Source: Leguminivora glycinivorella (taxonomy: Eukaryota > Arthropoda > Insecta > Lepidoptera > Tortricidae). Taken from it: DNA of 64,000 nt. The stretch covers positions 12,896,001 through 12,960,000 of the forward strand of contig NC_062971.1 of the NCBI RefSeq assembly GCF_023078275.1. Direction: 5' to 3'. Below the pieces are notes generated by a model. That model was given only the letters and a program-made list of their open reading frames with translations, made no database searches and was not told where the DNA came from. Made by a program: the position numbers and the translations under genes. Of the stretch, positions 43,801 to 58,800 are shown in pieces. Position 1 is the first letter of the stretch. Every line of letters starts with the position of its first letter.

Positions 43801-46800
43801 CTTATTGTATGCATCTTGTAGGTATTGCCGGTTTTTGTTGTTAGTGAACGAAGCCGTTTCCGCTGCAACTTGCATCTCCTTCAGGCTGTTGTAGTCACCT
43901 GCGGCCTTATCGGTCCTGTAAGTCGACGACTCTGTGTACGTAGGCAGGGTAGTCCTGGCAGGCGCATTACCAAAGTTGTTAGCTATCAATTGTACCAGGT
44001 TTCTCCTTCTTTTGTCAATACTTGTCGTGGTTTCGGTCTTCAACGTTGGATTAACTTCAGCAAAGAAAGCATGGAAGCTTCTAGCGGTCGCTTTGGGTGC
44101 CTCGGTTTGTAATCTTTGCCTGTGTCTTAGCAGTCTCTCCGTTGTGCTAGGGACATTTACCGACGACCTCCTGGATTCGGCTCTGGCGTTATTATCGGCA
44201 ATTTGCTGGAGGTCAATATTTTTGCTTAGGCTTTGGGTGATCTTTTGAGATTTCTTCTGCTCATTGGAGTAGTACTCGGCGCTGGACTCGTAGAGTGCGG
44301 GCGCGGAGGCGCAGTCCACCTTGAACCACCAGTCACAGATGAGGTGCGACTGGCTAAAGATGGTGCCGTTCGGGCAGAGGAAAGATATCTTGCGGGACGT
44401 GTCGCAGATGTGGAAAACCTGTAAGAAGAAATAATAAACGTGAAGATAGTATGACTTAAAATGTACCTAAAGCTTTTTCAAAGATTTCAAAGATTCAAAG
44501 ATTTATTGAACATAAAAAGCATACATACACAAAATCAACAAGATCGTAAGCAGCTGCATTAGTGTAAAACTGTGTCGCAGCTCTTACGCCCACCTCAGGA
44601 CAAGAGGGGTATGTTCTGTATTGTGACATTAAATAATTAATGATTGATACATTATACGATACATTGCCAAACTAATTGTTGTCTGTTTTAAGATCAACAA
44701 TAATTTCGTTATTTTCTTGTTATGGAATTGCCAAGCGTTGTTCAGAGTTCAGAGCAAATAGTTAATAGTGAACACAGAATGATTGTGTTTACCTGGCAGT
44801 CTGTCTCCAGGTCAGCATAGTAGCCAGTAGGCACATTTTTGCAGTTAAAGCCGGTGTTCGGGATGCTCGGGTATGCAGGGAAGTCCACGCCCGCCTTACC
44901 GATTACTCCTGTAAGTATTAATATTTTTTTAAAGCAGTGCAGATCAGGAAGTAGAAAAAAACGGTAGATGTTACATTGTACCTACAATGCAATACTCTTT
45001 ATGACACACCTGTAGGCCTAGCACATGATGGCCGCGAGAGTATGTCGCCGCGAGATAGATGGCACGTCTCCTTCTAACTGTACTAATGACATAAGGACGG
45101 GTAGTCTATCTCGCGGCGACATACTCTCGCGGCAATCATGTGCTAACCCTGCTGACACACCTCACACATTTTAGAAGAAATGTAAAGGAATATAAACTGA
45201 AACAATTGAATAGAAGCTATCTTAAGAGCGATTTCTTCCAGATAAACTTTGGTAATTGTATCTGCCTGCCTACTTAATTTTTAATGCAATAGGAAACTGA
45301 GTTATGGTTAAAATATTAGGTAATTAAACTGAAATACGGTCATTATCAAACTATAATATACTCATCTAGACTCAATGGCACAGGTATTTTCTCATTTATT
45401 GCCCAGCGGATGGTGTAAGTGGTACAGCCTGAGTATCTTTATAAAGGGTAGCCTTGGGAAACAGCTCTTAAAACATGTTTGTAGCGACGACATACTCGTA
45501 CCTTGATGTTCCACCAAATCCAAGTCAGGTTGCGAATCGGCAGGTATAAGCCGCTTGACCAAGGTCCGACCCTCACGATGCTCAAAGCCCGCGGCGCCCA
45601 TCGCTTGTGCGAGAGCTGTCAGGGTTTCAGCACTGGGGGCCACTGACGGCAACTCAGCTCGGGCCGTGTCCTGAAAAACATCGTTATTATCTTCATTACT
45701 TTGTGTAAAGTATGGTGTACAACTAGATTCCGACTCCTGTTTTTTTTTCTGATCTTATGACTTAAGAACCCTGGATATTCTATGCAGAGCTTTTTGTAAA
45801 TTGCAAAAGCATGCAATTTTTTTTTGACTGATTGTAGACGGAGGTACATAGGTCTAACAATATACAACAGGTGAAAAAAGTCTTCAGACAATGTTAAATA
45901 TTTTGTTTTTATCTCACTCAAATATTTAGAGCTAAGTAAATATCATAAGTAATTGATGCATCGTATTGTAATAGATTGGCGTACCTTTCTCCGCTGTGCT
46001 CGTCGCGCCCCATCGCAACTGCTGGCTGCTGAAAAATAAAATATAACCAAGGTTAGCAATGAATTGCTATATATTCTAAGTAGACATTTTGGGCTAGTTA
46101 ATATAGGTAAGTCGTAGGTATATTTTTTACAACCATTTTGAGTATACATATACATTCTATACAGTTAAGGTAGGTACTCCGAGCATCTTTTAGACACAGA
46201 GAATTGAGATTATTACCTACTTTTGAGTTATGAATGACTTTACCGCTACGTGCCTATAATATACGATGCGAGGATGTGGGAATTAGGTTCGTGGTTAAAA
46301 ATAACATAAAATGTTACACGATTCTATACTCTCACGCCTCAAACATGTCCGGCGCATCTATAACCATTCAACAGGCGATGAGTCACAGAAAACCTAAACT
46401 CTGTCTAGGTATGTAGACAATGCCTTAATAAGTAACTCTATCCATAGACAGCATCAACAGACAGACAAGAACAAAGGAGCAGGCGTGACGGACTCAGCGA
46501 AAGTGCACTTACGATACGTGCAGCATCCAGGATGGCTCAAACAGGTACTTTTTTGCACTTTCAAGTCACGACTAGTTATATGTATTTCACTTTACATAAC
46601 CCATGTCCTTGCGCATGCGGATACATCTTTGTTTCCATAAACTTGAGTCCACGTAAGTCTCGAACGAATGTTCCTTTTAATAAGAAATTCAAAAGATTAA
46701 CGCAAAAATGAAGGTCCCTAATTTACCTAAAACGCAAATATGTATTAACCATAGCCACAGACCGAAATAGAGGTATTTTAGCTAACAGCCAAGTTTTTCG

Positions 46801-49800
46801 GCAACGAGAGTAGTTATATATGTACATGTGTATCTATACATATAATTGTGTGTTAGGTACATATGGCGTAATGCCCAAAACCTTTACTGCAGCTGCCAAA
46901 GTTGTTACTTATTTTACTATGTTTAGTGTCATTTTACTGGGATGTTAAAGTTAATGGTATATCTATCTGTACTTATAAATAGGAAGTGTGTCAAGCCGTA
47001 GCTTGGTCGCGTGCGCATATACAGTCGTGCGTCAAATTTAATCCGCCACTAATGGCCGCCCATTGTCGCTGTCGTGCGGCAGCAGCGCGGCGCATGCGCC
47101 TTTCCGGACGTGGCAATGACATTTATTTGCGAATATAATAACTTAAGTAGGCAAAGTCACACAAGATTAAATTTAGCCTTAGTTATGTTGCGGATTTTCA
47201 GCGATAGATACTCGTTTATTTTACTGGCAAGGATTAGGTACGGTATACTGTTTCGAGTTCAAGCAAGCGGTAGAGCATCATCTAGTTTCATGTGCACCTG
47301 CCATTAAACTCCTTTTCCGTTGGTAATGGCGAAAGCATAAATCATGCACCTTTTGATACCATACAATGATTTCACAAACTGAAGGGTTCGGAGTCGTTGC
47401 ATGTCGTACTGGTTACTTACTCGTTGAGATTTAGGAAGGTGAACCCAGATATAACTTGAAATTTGGAGGTTGAATGGAGGTTGAGGGAGGCGATGGCTGA
47501 GATACGCGTCATACTCGTGAACGGGTGCTGTTTGTGGAGACTGGTCTGTTCAAGCTTACCTGGGCCACATGTTTTGTTAGATTATTTAACTTTACTTTTG
47601 AGCGGATTGCGAGACACTACATTCGGTTCTTGTAAGAATTAAACTTAAGTAAGTAATGTCTTAAGGATGACACTAGAGACCATCACGTTGTCGTTTAATT
47701 TAGTTAATTTTAGCTTTTGGACACTTAGAGACTTTATACATCTCTGAGATTTTGATTATATTTTATTTTAAAATAGATTCCTTACTTTAATGACCTTGTT
47801 GTCGTTTGATTAAGTTAATGTTAGTTTTTTGGACACTTAGAGACCTTATACATCTCTGAGATTTTGATTATATTTTTAAACTTAATTTGTAACCTTGATT
47901 GGCCCTTATTTGTAAACTTGATTTGTTCTTTAATGATTGACAACTAGAGACTTGTACATCTCTTGAAATGTGTAATTTAGCTGTTCATTTTCTGTATTTT
48001 TTTTTTGTATTATTTGACAAAGGTTTTTACTTTTAAATATTTTAATTTTATAAAATTTGACTCTTGGAGACGCTATACATCTCCATGGATTATTTGATTA
48101 AGTATAATATTTTTACTTGTAATATTCAGTCTTTTACAACTATTGAAGTATTATAGATTTCTTTTATCTTTGTATCTGTTTGCACTTTCTTTATGTATTG
48201 ATTATAGTTAGTAATAATATGACATTTAGAGACTTTATACATCTCTAATTCTATATCAGTGTATAGCTACTTTGCTTATGATTAATATTTTTAGTTAATA
48301 TTTCTATTTTTTTTTTAATAATATTAACATATAAAGTGTAATTGTATACAAATGTTAAAAATATCTAAACTACTTATAACAAACAAAACAAATTAAAACT
48401 ATTCTAAAGTAAAAGTTAACAGCTAAACTAAACTAAAACTAACTTAACAATTAAGTTCCGTTCCGGCTATCCATATTTCTATTAATTTCATTTGTTTAAC
48501 TTTAATGAATACTCTGTAATGTTGACATGTAAAAGTGCCCCCGTGGCCTATTTGCTGAATAAATGATTTTGTATTTTGTATTTTGTAAAAGCAACACTCA
48601 ACATAGTTCGGGAGTTACGGGAAGAGAAGATAAAACGTATTAGTTACGGGAAGATAATGTAGGGTAGTTAGTTAGTTAGCAATTAGGTTAAGATAGATAA
48701 CTAAGTAGAACCTACGGTACTATCATACAAAGTCTTCAATGTTACGTAAAATAAATACTGCACCTTCTGGTTCGCTATCATAATAAGCATGATTCTTATT
48801 AACACCACCTTTCAAATCTAACGTCAATTGAAGATCAATATCAAACCGCTGACAAAGGAGTAGGCTAAACGCACTTGTCAGCAGACATGATCCAATAACA
48901 TTGAGGAGGTCAGGACCTCGGCTTTCTTGACAAACGTCAGTACCGTCTTAGAAAGCGGCAGGTTATTGTGTGTGTTCATTATTTGGCGATTAAAATCACC
49001 GCTATGCATAGATCATTCTGAGCTGTGAACATGATTAGTATTTGTTGAGAGAAAGTTAGGATCGACATGAATGTGACTAAGGTGATTCTGGGACAACAAT
49101 GCCATAGCTGTAAACGCACTGTCAAGCGAATCTTTTAAGCATCATTAATTAATGTAATAATCGTACCTAAGTATTTATATCATTAAATTAATGAATTTAA
49201 TGATATAAATACTTAGGTACGATTATTATAGGTTGTATGTCGTGTTGTAAGGTCCCTCTGTAGGTATGCATATCAGATAGCTCTCTGTAATGTGTTGTGG
49301 TTATTCAAGTCATAGCCAAACAAGTCCAGTTTAACTCATGCAGCCTTTCGCACGTAGTTTATGTTTTAGATACTTTATTAGGAAATAAGCACGGAAGTGT
49401 GCCTGCACTGCCAAACTTCACTGACTTTAGAGACCCATAAAATTTGTTTCCCCTCACTAGCTCCGAAACACTGTTTGTTTTGTCCTTTAATACCAGCGGG
49501 TAAAAACGCATTTTATCCACTAGTGAGTAAAGTAATTTGACCTTGAATAAACTCGAATTAACTGCTTTAAAATTGATAAAAGTAGGTGAATCTAGTAATA
49601 AAGATGATTTACCACCAGTGTAACAACTACTGGAAGCAGCGATAAACGCATTTTTTAACCGCCGCCTCAAATCTCTCAAAAGAAGGTGAAATCTCTCTAT
49701 TCGTCTGTATTGTTTTTTTTTAATGTTTGTTCCTCGATATCTCCGTCGTTACTGGACCGATTTTGAATTTTTTTTTATTGAATGTATATGCATACAGATT

Positions 49801-52800
49801 GGTCCCATTTTTCTCAGAATCCAGTTCTGATGATGGGATCCTGGAGAAATCGAGGGAACTCCTCTAATCAGAAAGTCATACATATGGCGATTTTTGTGTT
49901 TTTAAAGGAAAAGCATGCATTTACGTACGGAACAGTGACATTTGGTGCAGTGGAACTGCTGATGATGGTCAGAACGGAACTCCTCAAATCTGAACGGCAC
50001 GCTTATAGTGACTTTGGTATTTTTATAAGAACAGCATGCACTTACGTCCAGAACAGTGACATTTGGTGCAGTGGAACTCCTGATGATGGTCAGAACGGAA
50101 CTCCTCAAATCTGAACGGCACGCTTATAGTGACTTTGGTGTTTTTATAAGAACAGCATGCACTTACGTCTAGAATGGTGACATTGGGTCAATGGAACTGC
50201 AGATGATGGTCAGAACCGAACTCCTCAAATCTGAACGGCACACTTATAGTGACTTTGGTATTTTTATAAGAAGAGCATGCATTTAAGTTCAGAACAGTAA
50301 CATTTATTTAGTTATATTTGTTAAGCATATTGACTTTTCAAGTCAAATTTTGTCAAGCTTCGATTTCTTAAGTATAATCGGATTCATGAGGGATTGAGGT
50401 AACTCCTCAAACCTTAACGGTATACGTATATTGATTTTTGTTGCCAGTAGCTTTTACCAGAACCAGGGGCGGCTCACTCCGCGATTCTATCGCCGCGCTA
50501 CAACAAGTACATGCAGGCGGCCGCGAGTTCGCGGCCTAATCAGGGGTGGCGCGCGTTCTCACGGAACGCACTTTCGCACTTTCTAATGTTACTTTACGCC
50601 GCGAGTTTTTTTAAGGTTTATATTATGCGATGTCCGCGTGTGGAATGGCTAATAATGCTAAGTTAAATAGATATCATGAATAAAATAAATACCATAGGAC
50701 ATGTTTACACAGATTTACTATTGATTAAATCCCCCGAAAAGATTCAATAAGGCGTGTGATGTCGGAACTTAAACAAAAATATATAAATACTATATATATA
50801 CCTAGAAAGTACCCAAGACTTGAATATAATAGTATAACACATTATCTGAGTATTAATTAGTTTTAATCCACTAGCAACCCTATCGCCGGGCGCCGCGCAC
50901 GTGCGGCTCGTTTTTTTGTTAGAATTTTGTAGGCATTTAAAAAGGCGGCATGTCGTGAACATCAAAGCAGTGGGCCTTCTGTACTTGTACTATTATATAT
51001 ATCTGGGCAACCGAGCTTCGCTCGGTTCTGTTTCGTATCCTTGACATGTGTCGCCATCTAGTTCAAAAATGAATAGTACCTACATCGAGCGAAAGAATTC
51101 TCAGCCTTAACAACACAACTACTCCACACGAGAAGGCGCGCATTTCGCCACAAAAACTCAAATAGTGTATTTTCTATTCGTTTTAGCCTTGACCTGTGTC
51201 GCCATCTAGTGTTTGTGATAAATAGTACTTACATCGACCGAAAGAATTCTGTCTTAACAGTACAACTACTGCACACGAGATGGCGCGCGAAGAAAAACGC
51301 ATGAAAACTCGAAAATTCGCGTTTTCCGGGACCTAAGGATAAGTTAGACCGATTTTTCACCCCCAAAAACCCCCACATAACAAATTTCTGCGAAATCGTT
51401 AGAGCGGTTTCCGAGATCGTCAGTGTAAATAAATATATATATATAAATAAATAAATAAATAAATATACAAGAATTGCTCGTTTAAAAGTATAAGATTCTG
51501 TGCCAGAACCCCTAAGGCGGCGGTTTTTTTTCTTAAAAATTATTACGTTGTAGTTTCCTCGCTATAGTGAGGGAAAGTCTTGTGTTTACACTCGGGTGCA
51601 AATGTATTTTACTTCTCGTGTGTTAAACTCGCAAGTTCAGGATTCTATTCTAGAACCACTCGCTTCGCTCGTGGTTCAACTATAGAATCCTTTCACTTGC
51701 TCGTTTTTCAATTCCACACTCTGCGTTAAAATAGAACTTTGCCCCCTATTATAACAAATAACTATAACATCCTGTATTATGTCTGCTGCTTTTCATTATT
51801 TTCGAGGATATCTTATAGTTTTATGCAAAATTGAGTCAGGATGGAGGTAAATTTAGTAGTAAACTATTAGGTTTGCAGTATACTTTCTATCTCTACTGTA
51901 AATACATACAACATTTAGTGAGTGTGTACGAGAAAACGTTCCACTTTGTCGGTTGCTATAAAGCCGCTTATTTGTCAGTTTATTCATGTAAAGATCCAAG
52001 TAAATCTCGCCTTAATGGTAATCGACAAAGTGGTACGTTTTACTAAACACACTCAGGTGATAATCTAGAGTAAGTATAATAGACGTAGTGTTTAATAAGA
52101 TACCTAAGCGCTGCGCGGCTTAATTGTTACCTACTTCTAATTAGGCGATACAAACATTTTAAGCTGAGTCTCTATTGTTCTATAAGATATAAGAAAACAA
52201 ACCCCATAATTACGTGTGAAATTTCGATATCAATATCTAACTCTTCAGGACTAGGTTGTTATTAATACATTCTTCACTAGCAAGATAAATAAACAATGCA
52301 AAGGCTTGCAACGGGCCCTAAGGCTGTTGAATAATAGGCAAAGATAAAACAAGCGTTGGTGCAACAAGTCCAATCTATTAAACAAGCGGTTTTTAAATCA
52401 ACACTTTAAGATTCTAGTCCTTACTATCGATAAAATTAAACATAAACATATGTGTGTGCCCATTTATAAATGGTAATTTTCAGAATTTGGGACCCAAAAT
52501 TAGCGTAACAAAAATTAACTCGCTGTCAATTTTGTGACGACAATTAAGCGTAAAACCTGTGCAAAAATTACCTTCTTTTTTCACGTTCTGAATGTAAATT
52601 ATCGCATAAAGTTTACATATATGTAATTAACACAAAAACAATATAGTTTAATGAAATTTCATGCTTAATTATCGTCACAAAACTATCCAGCGAGTTAATT
52701 CGCTAATGTTGGATCCCAAATTCTGAAAATGCCCAAATATAAACTATATGTTTTACTTCTGAAGCAGTTCAAAACACATGCAGATGAATACATCCAGGAC

Positions 52801-55800
52801 ATCCCCTTCGGGGTTTTATTATACCTATACAGAAAACACAATTCTTAAGTTGCCTTAAATAGAACAGGTGACGATATACGCGAGATTCGAACTTCGACTT
52901 ACTTACTCTAGCAAATATTCAAAGGTAAGAAAGTATTGAGCAGCGCACCTTCTAATAATCAGATAAAAACGGATTGTTGTTGAACGTATGCGAAGATCCC
53001 AAACTGGATAAAATATTGAATAACATGGACCAAGTTATGATTACAGGACCAATCATAAGGCACAACAAATGAATGATTTAATTGTCTGTCAGACAGGGCA
53101 GAGGCGAAAGTTACAAGTTATTCATTAGTTTTGACGAGTTATCGTGAAACGCCATTGTCTTAGTGATGCCTTATTGGCATTCTATTACGGGTTGAAAGCC
53201 TTTTGTTTTATTTAGATCATCGTGATGTTTACACAGAGGCCTATCATCGATTATGCGACGAGGTAACATATTGATCGAACATTATTGTTTGTTTGTCTTT
53301 TCCATATCTCGGGACCATTGGGTCCCGGACCTTTGGGAGGCATGCGTGGGGCAGAAGCCAACAGCACAGAGGCCCTTTAACGCCGTGTCTTGCGTGGGCG
53401 ACATTTCGCGTCTCATACTTCCATATCGATAAGGTCTTCGTAAAGCGCGAACCAAGCCACGGCGTAAGACATTTTAATCTAAAGGCAACCGAACATTATT
53501 GTTATTATTAAGTGGTATTTATTTGGTACAATTTATAATTGTGAAAGTAACTTTGAATAGGTACGAGTGCTTCGCTTTGACGTTTATGAGAGAACTAACT
53601 TAGATATCAGAAGCAAGATAGCTGGCTAAACTAAAGACTAAGGACTTTGAAGATACATATAAGAATTTGAACTTTTGATCTTATGATCAATGGATTTATA
53701 GATTGTGTCATTTATGTTATGACCACAGAACACCCCACTAGAAGCCTAATGCAAGCGATATTGTTCGAGACGCAAATCACCAATCCTTGCGGGGTGAGAC
53801 GGGCGCGCACGGTGCTGCCATTGGTCGTTTCAAATAATGGCGCGCCTTTACGATTAGCAGTAGGGATGGGAATAGGACATGTCTATTATAGACAATGGTA
53901 CCGGTACCGGTACTGTGGTGAATTTGTTTTGCAACAAATTATAATATTATAATTAAATTATAATAAGGTCTAGTTACCCTTCGGGTTGGAAGGTCAGATG
54001 GCAGTCGCTTTCATAAAACTAGTGCCTACGCCAAATCTTGGGATTAGTTTCCAAAGCGGACCCCAGGCTCCCATGAGCCGTGGCGAATGCCGATGCCGGG
54101 ATAACGCAAGGAGGATGATGATTTTGATAGCACCTCAATAAAAATCATTCTAGTAACTAATAACTAAACTGTGCGTTTTTACTTACGTTTACTAAGTTAA
54201 ATTACCAACTAAATATTCTAAACTAATCAATCAACTAAATAACAATACAGACTCTACAGTTTCTAGATAATTATTCACAATTACAAATCTGCTTTCTTTT
54301 ATATTTCATAAAATGGTAGCACATGGTACGAACGGCAGTACGAAGTTCCCGCAACAGACATAAACTAACATGGCCCCATCCCTAGTCGTTTACGTGAAAG
54401 GGATAGCATATCGCATTATTAACTAGGCAAAAAGGGATGGACGCGCCTCGGCGCCGCTCAGTACAACCATATTGACCAGTATAAATGAACTCCGCGGATA
54501 ATAAACAATATTCAACAAAATAATTAATTTGACTTAACTGTGGAATGTTATTCCATCTTTTTTATATGTAGAAGTGTTAGAAGACTTGCCACACCACTTT
54601 ATGCTGCAAGAGACCATTGTTTGCAACCAAATTTGATTATTTAATATTTTTTCCCGAGCGGACACGAACGCTGTTAGCGGGTCGTATGCTTGGGCGCTAC
54701 TGATCGGTGTCGCACGCGTTCAAACTTTTATAAACCTGATTTGTCGTATGCTTGGTGACCGCGAGTCGCCCTGTAAGGGCCGTCTTGTTGTATTGGTCTG
54801 TGGACCGTATTGATACAATAACAAAGTGTAGTCGTCGTGTGCACTCGTTACGGTAACAAAATGTGTACGAATTTGTGGCTGTCAATGTCACTGTCAGAAT
54901 GACTTTTAACGACACTTTATTAGTCGACGTTTGCACACATAACGGTAACAACATGTGGACGAATTTGTGGCTGTCATTGTCACTGTCAGAACGGTTTCTG
55001 ACAGTGACATTGACAGAATTTGTACACACATGTGTAGGTCTGATTACCGAACTGCTCCTAAACCACTGTATCCGCAAATGACAATCTGAAATACGAAGGT
55101 TTCTCAAACTGTCTTGTGAAGTTGTGGACTGGTTGCTTTGAATCATTTAAATATGAGCGAATTAAATAATAATAAACGACGACGACCATTTAAGCACTCT
55201 TCGACATTTTATAGAAATGTGGGAAAGTTAAGAAAAGTGCAGAATGATAATACAAATAGATAAGCACTTTATAGTTACTTAATGTATTAAATATATAATT
55301 TTTAATTCTTATTGATAAAAATGAAGTGTAGTGTTGCTTTACACAATAAAAGTAGGAATCAAATGAAATAGAGTATTTACTGTGATATTAATAGAATTTC
55401 TGTTGCGCAATGATAGTTTTTTTCAGTACAGATGCTGCTTTTTTTAACGCAGTAGTGCGAGCAAATCAAGCAATGATTCATTTCTTGTCTGGTCGAAACT
55501 CTTAGCTTAGATTTAGGTACTGAAAATCGTCGTACGATACACGTGCGAAAAGGACATTCACAACTCGTGTCGATTTAAAACACTCCCTTCGTTCGTGTAT
55601 TAATTTATCGCTACTCGTATCGATTTTCCTCTTTTCCGCACTCGTATCTACAAGTATTTTATTTGGGTTACAAAAAAAACACATTATTTACTCTACTACG
55701 TTTTATTTATGTCTCTTTAACATTACAAATTTGTAGACACTTATCTATACAAAAATCTTGACAAAAGAAGTACAGATCGCTGAAATTAATGTTGATAGTA

Positions 55801-58800
55801 ATATTAATGACGACTACTTCAACAAGTGTCAATTGTGAAATGCCGCAAAATACTAGTTGCTCTATAGAAGACCATAATAATATGATCCCCGATCCTTTAC
55901 AACCCAGCAGCTCGGTACGCACGTTACAATTTTTTTTAATCTTCTTTAGTGAGGGCAACTGAGTACGACGGCATATTTAATTGTTTATAAAGTTTGAGGA
56001 TACCTGGAAAAAATTAATACAGCCATTTTGAAAATATAATAAATATTCACTGCTTTCGGTCACGCGTGTACGCTGCGACCATTTTGCGACCGTTTGTCGA
56101 CCGTTTGGTGACCGTTTGGCGACTGTTTTTTACATGGACTATTACCGTCTTAATCCATATTTTAACAACTTTATTGGTTTTCTAGCCATTATTTTTATTA
56201 TTTCAGTATAGTATATGCACCGGAGCACTAAAACTTCACCAATCAATATACATAACACGCAAACACCGAGTAGTCAATAATATTATTACTGGTTAAACTA
56301 AGGTAAATTGATGGCGCGTTGATAAATTTAGACTTATTTTATGAAATCACTCGAGCAATTTAATTGGCCATGGTAATTAGCCCACATTATATTACAAATG
56401 CAAACAATATTTATCTTTAACAAATTCTTACGCCATTACATTTTAATGAAGATGATTTTATTTCTTTTTTACTTTGACGTCTCTGACAGTCGCCATTTGA
56501 AAAGAATGAAATGAACGAATGATTTTGGGAAAGTAGTCGCCAAACGGTAACAATGTGTGCACGCGTATTGCACACTTCTGTCACTTCTGTGACCATTTGT
56601 GCCTGTTACCAATCGTCCCCATTTGGGTCGCCGCGACTAAACGTCGACCGTACTGCGACTAAGCATTGAGAACCGAAGACCTGTGTGTACACAAAATAGG
56701 AGGATTTGCGTAGGAACGGCGACCGATTATGGTTATATGGGAAACTTTTATAAACCTGATTTGTCGTATGCTTGGTGACCGCGAGTCGCCCTGTAAGGGC
56801 CGTCTTGTTGTATTGGTCTGTGGACTCAATTGAGTTACATCCTTAATGTATAATGTCGTTAGAGATGACTCCATAGATAGGTAGACATTTGACGCGTCTT
56901 TATCTAAAGCTCATCATTAAATCGTATTGAACACAATTCAGCTGTTGACATTCTATATAATCTATAGCATTGTACTCAATTTACATAATAGTGGTATCTC
57001 AATTTGTAGGTTGTAGGTACATTTTATTCGTAAAAGTTTTTTTCAAATCCCAGTTTTTACTTTTTATATATCTAATTAGTTATATCTATCAACAATCTGT
57101 CAACTAGTCAATAAATAGCAGTCAAATGCAATTTGGATAACAATTCTAATGTTTGTACTTTACAAGTCCCACTCAGTATATTTGACTCGTGATCCCGAGA
57201 GGCACTTTAATGAGCTGTCATATTTGTCAACATGTCAAGATTGTTGACGGTTTGACGAAAGATTTACGTGTAAGTTGAGCAAGATATTTTAAATATAAGT
57301 AAACTAATTTAGTAACGACGTAATATACAATACTGTTTTCTTCTTATGATTTGGTCCGTGTATCTGCGAAGATTCTACGAAAAGTTATTCTACTCAAGTT
57401 TTTCCATCAACTCTTTCACACATTTATTTGCGGCTAACGCTGTGAAATAGAAAACAGTAAATACCTAATAAGGAAGCCACAATACACCTCGCCTCATAAC
57501 TGATTCAGTTTCATCACATTACGACGTCACATGATAGAAGACGCATTGTAACGGGTATTCAATGATGTCTGCAGTATTCAGGAGCAACATTTTAATACCA
57601 ACACAATAATCGTATCAATGCACCACGTTCACACTCATGTAACTTCTCTAGAGCAAAGCCAATTTAACATCACTATAAAATTGATACGCTTGAGAATAAA
57701 GCCCGTGGTTTGCGGTTGAGTTACGCCTTTGAAGCAGTCATTAATAAGATATGACCGATTTTATGCAAGTTACGCCAAAACGGTTACGAATTTAATTTAT
57801 TTTTGAGTGTGTTTTTAGGGATAATCTACGTTGTCTTTATATCGTATACTTTACCGGGGCACGTAGATATAGGTGTATCGCAGTCTAGACAGCTTGGGAA
57901 GCACTGCCTAAGGTAGTGATAATGTAAGGGCTGATTTAGACGGTACGAGATCTTGAATTGAATCTAAATACTCTGCCGCGCCATCTAAATGAGTCTTATT
58001 TTTTCTAAAGCCACGTAGTTGCGACCACGCGACCTACCTATTAGTTTATTTTGGAATGAATAAGTACCGTACATAAAATTCTCAAATTAGAGATGTTAGT
58101 TTTCGCTAGTGATGGTCCGCGAACAAGTAATTGACATTACACGAATTTAGATGCATGTCGATCTAACTAATAACAAGCTTGCCATTTCCAGTGTTGCCAG
58201 ATGGGTTTGACGTTCCGTTACGCACACTTCTTAAAAATAGTACGCCAGTTCAAGTTTGGGTACACGAAAATGACAAAAATCAAAATGTATAGTCTACCAA
58301 GAAATACATAACTCATGATAAAAAAAAAACAATATCTTTTCATACAGAGATTGCAAAGAAAGTAATACAGCCATTTGTGTTTGTTTTTAGTAAAAGGTAC
58401 CACTTTATCGATAAGGTTAGTTTATAGACGAATCTTTATGGCATTAGCGCCTTGTCGGCAACCGGAAAAACGGTAAGGCTCCTCTACATATTCGCCCAAA
58501 ATGGGCCTACAAACGGGACGCAGCTTTTTTTAGAGGAGGACGCAGCAGTTAGAGGGAGTTCGCAATACTGATATCTCGCTCTGTTATATAGCTGCGTCCC
58601 GTATGTTGGCCTGTGCTGGGCTAATATGAAGAGGGGCACGTACGTTTTACTGGAACAAACACATATTATATTATGGCCGCTGTACACACATGGCCGGCGG
58701 TTCCACCAACCCCCTTGGCCATGTGTGTAGAGGGCTACTTGGCCGTAAGTTAGCAGTTGGCGCTTGCGCTTGCCGGCCAACCGATTCGTGTCGGTTTTTT

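Larger units (their letters stand above)
49657..51525. mobile_element. Fold-back element E, copy 2, enlarged by nested insertions
   Basis: Edges AACCGCCGCCT and AGGCGGCGGTT are inverted. Near the left edge ATTCGTCTGTATTG ... ATATCTCCGTCG matches element E copy 1, followed by tandem units with GCATGCA at about 49913, 50034, 50155 and 50275 (period 120-121 bp). The right part is filled by other repeats: a CAGGGGCGGCTCAC block at 50464 and a RTE-like tail at 51000-51460. Confidence 0.65.

Noticed and set aside
47690..48250. CRISPR-like array from regularly spaced GAGAC repeats
   Set aside because: Spacing is irregular, repeats are imperfect, and the host is a eukaryote.
49782..50114. 110-aa frame in the 49.8 kb region, similar to one at 23275
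   Set aside because: It is a translation of the 120-bp tandem units of fold-back element E, with parallel frames on the other strand.
53293..53511. 72-aa frame with a GC-rich start, possible gene or retroelement remnant
   Set aside because: No recognisable motif, no splice context, and the GC-rich part is too short to assign.
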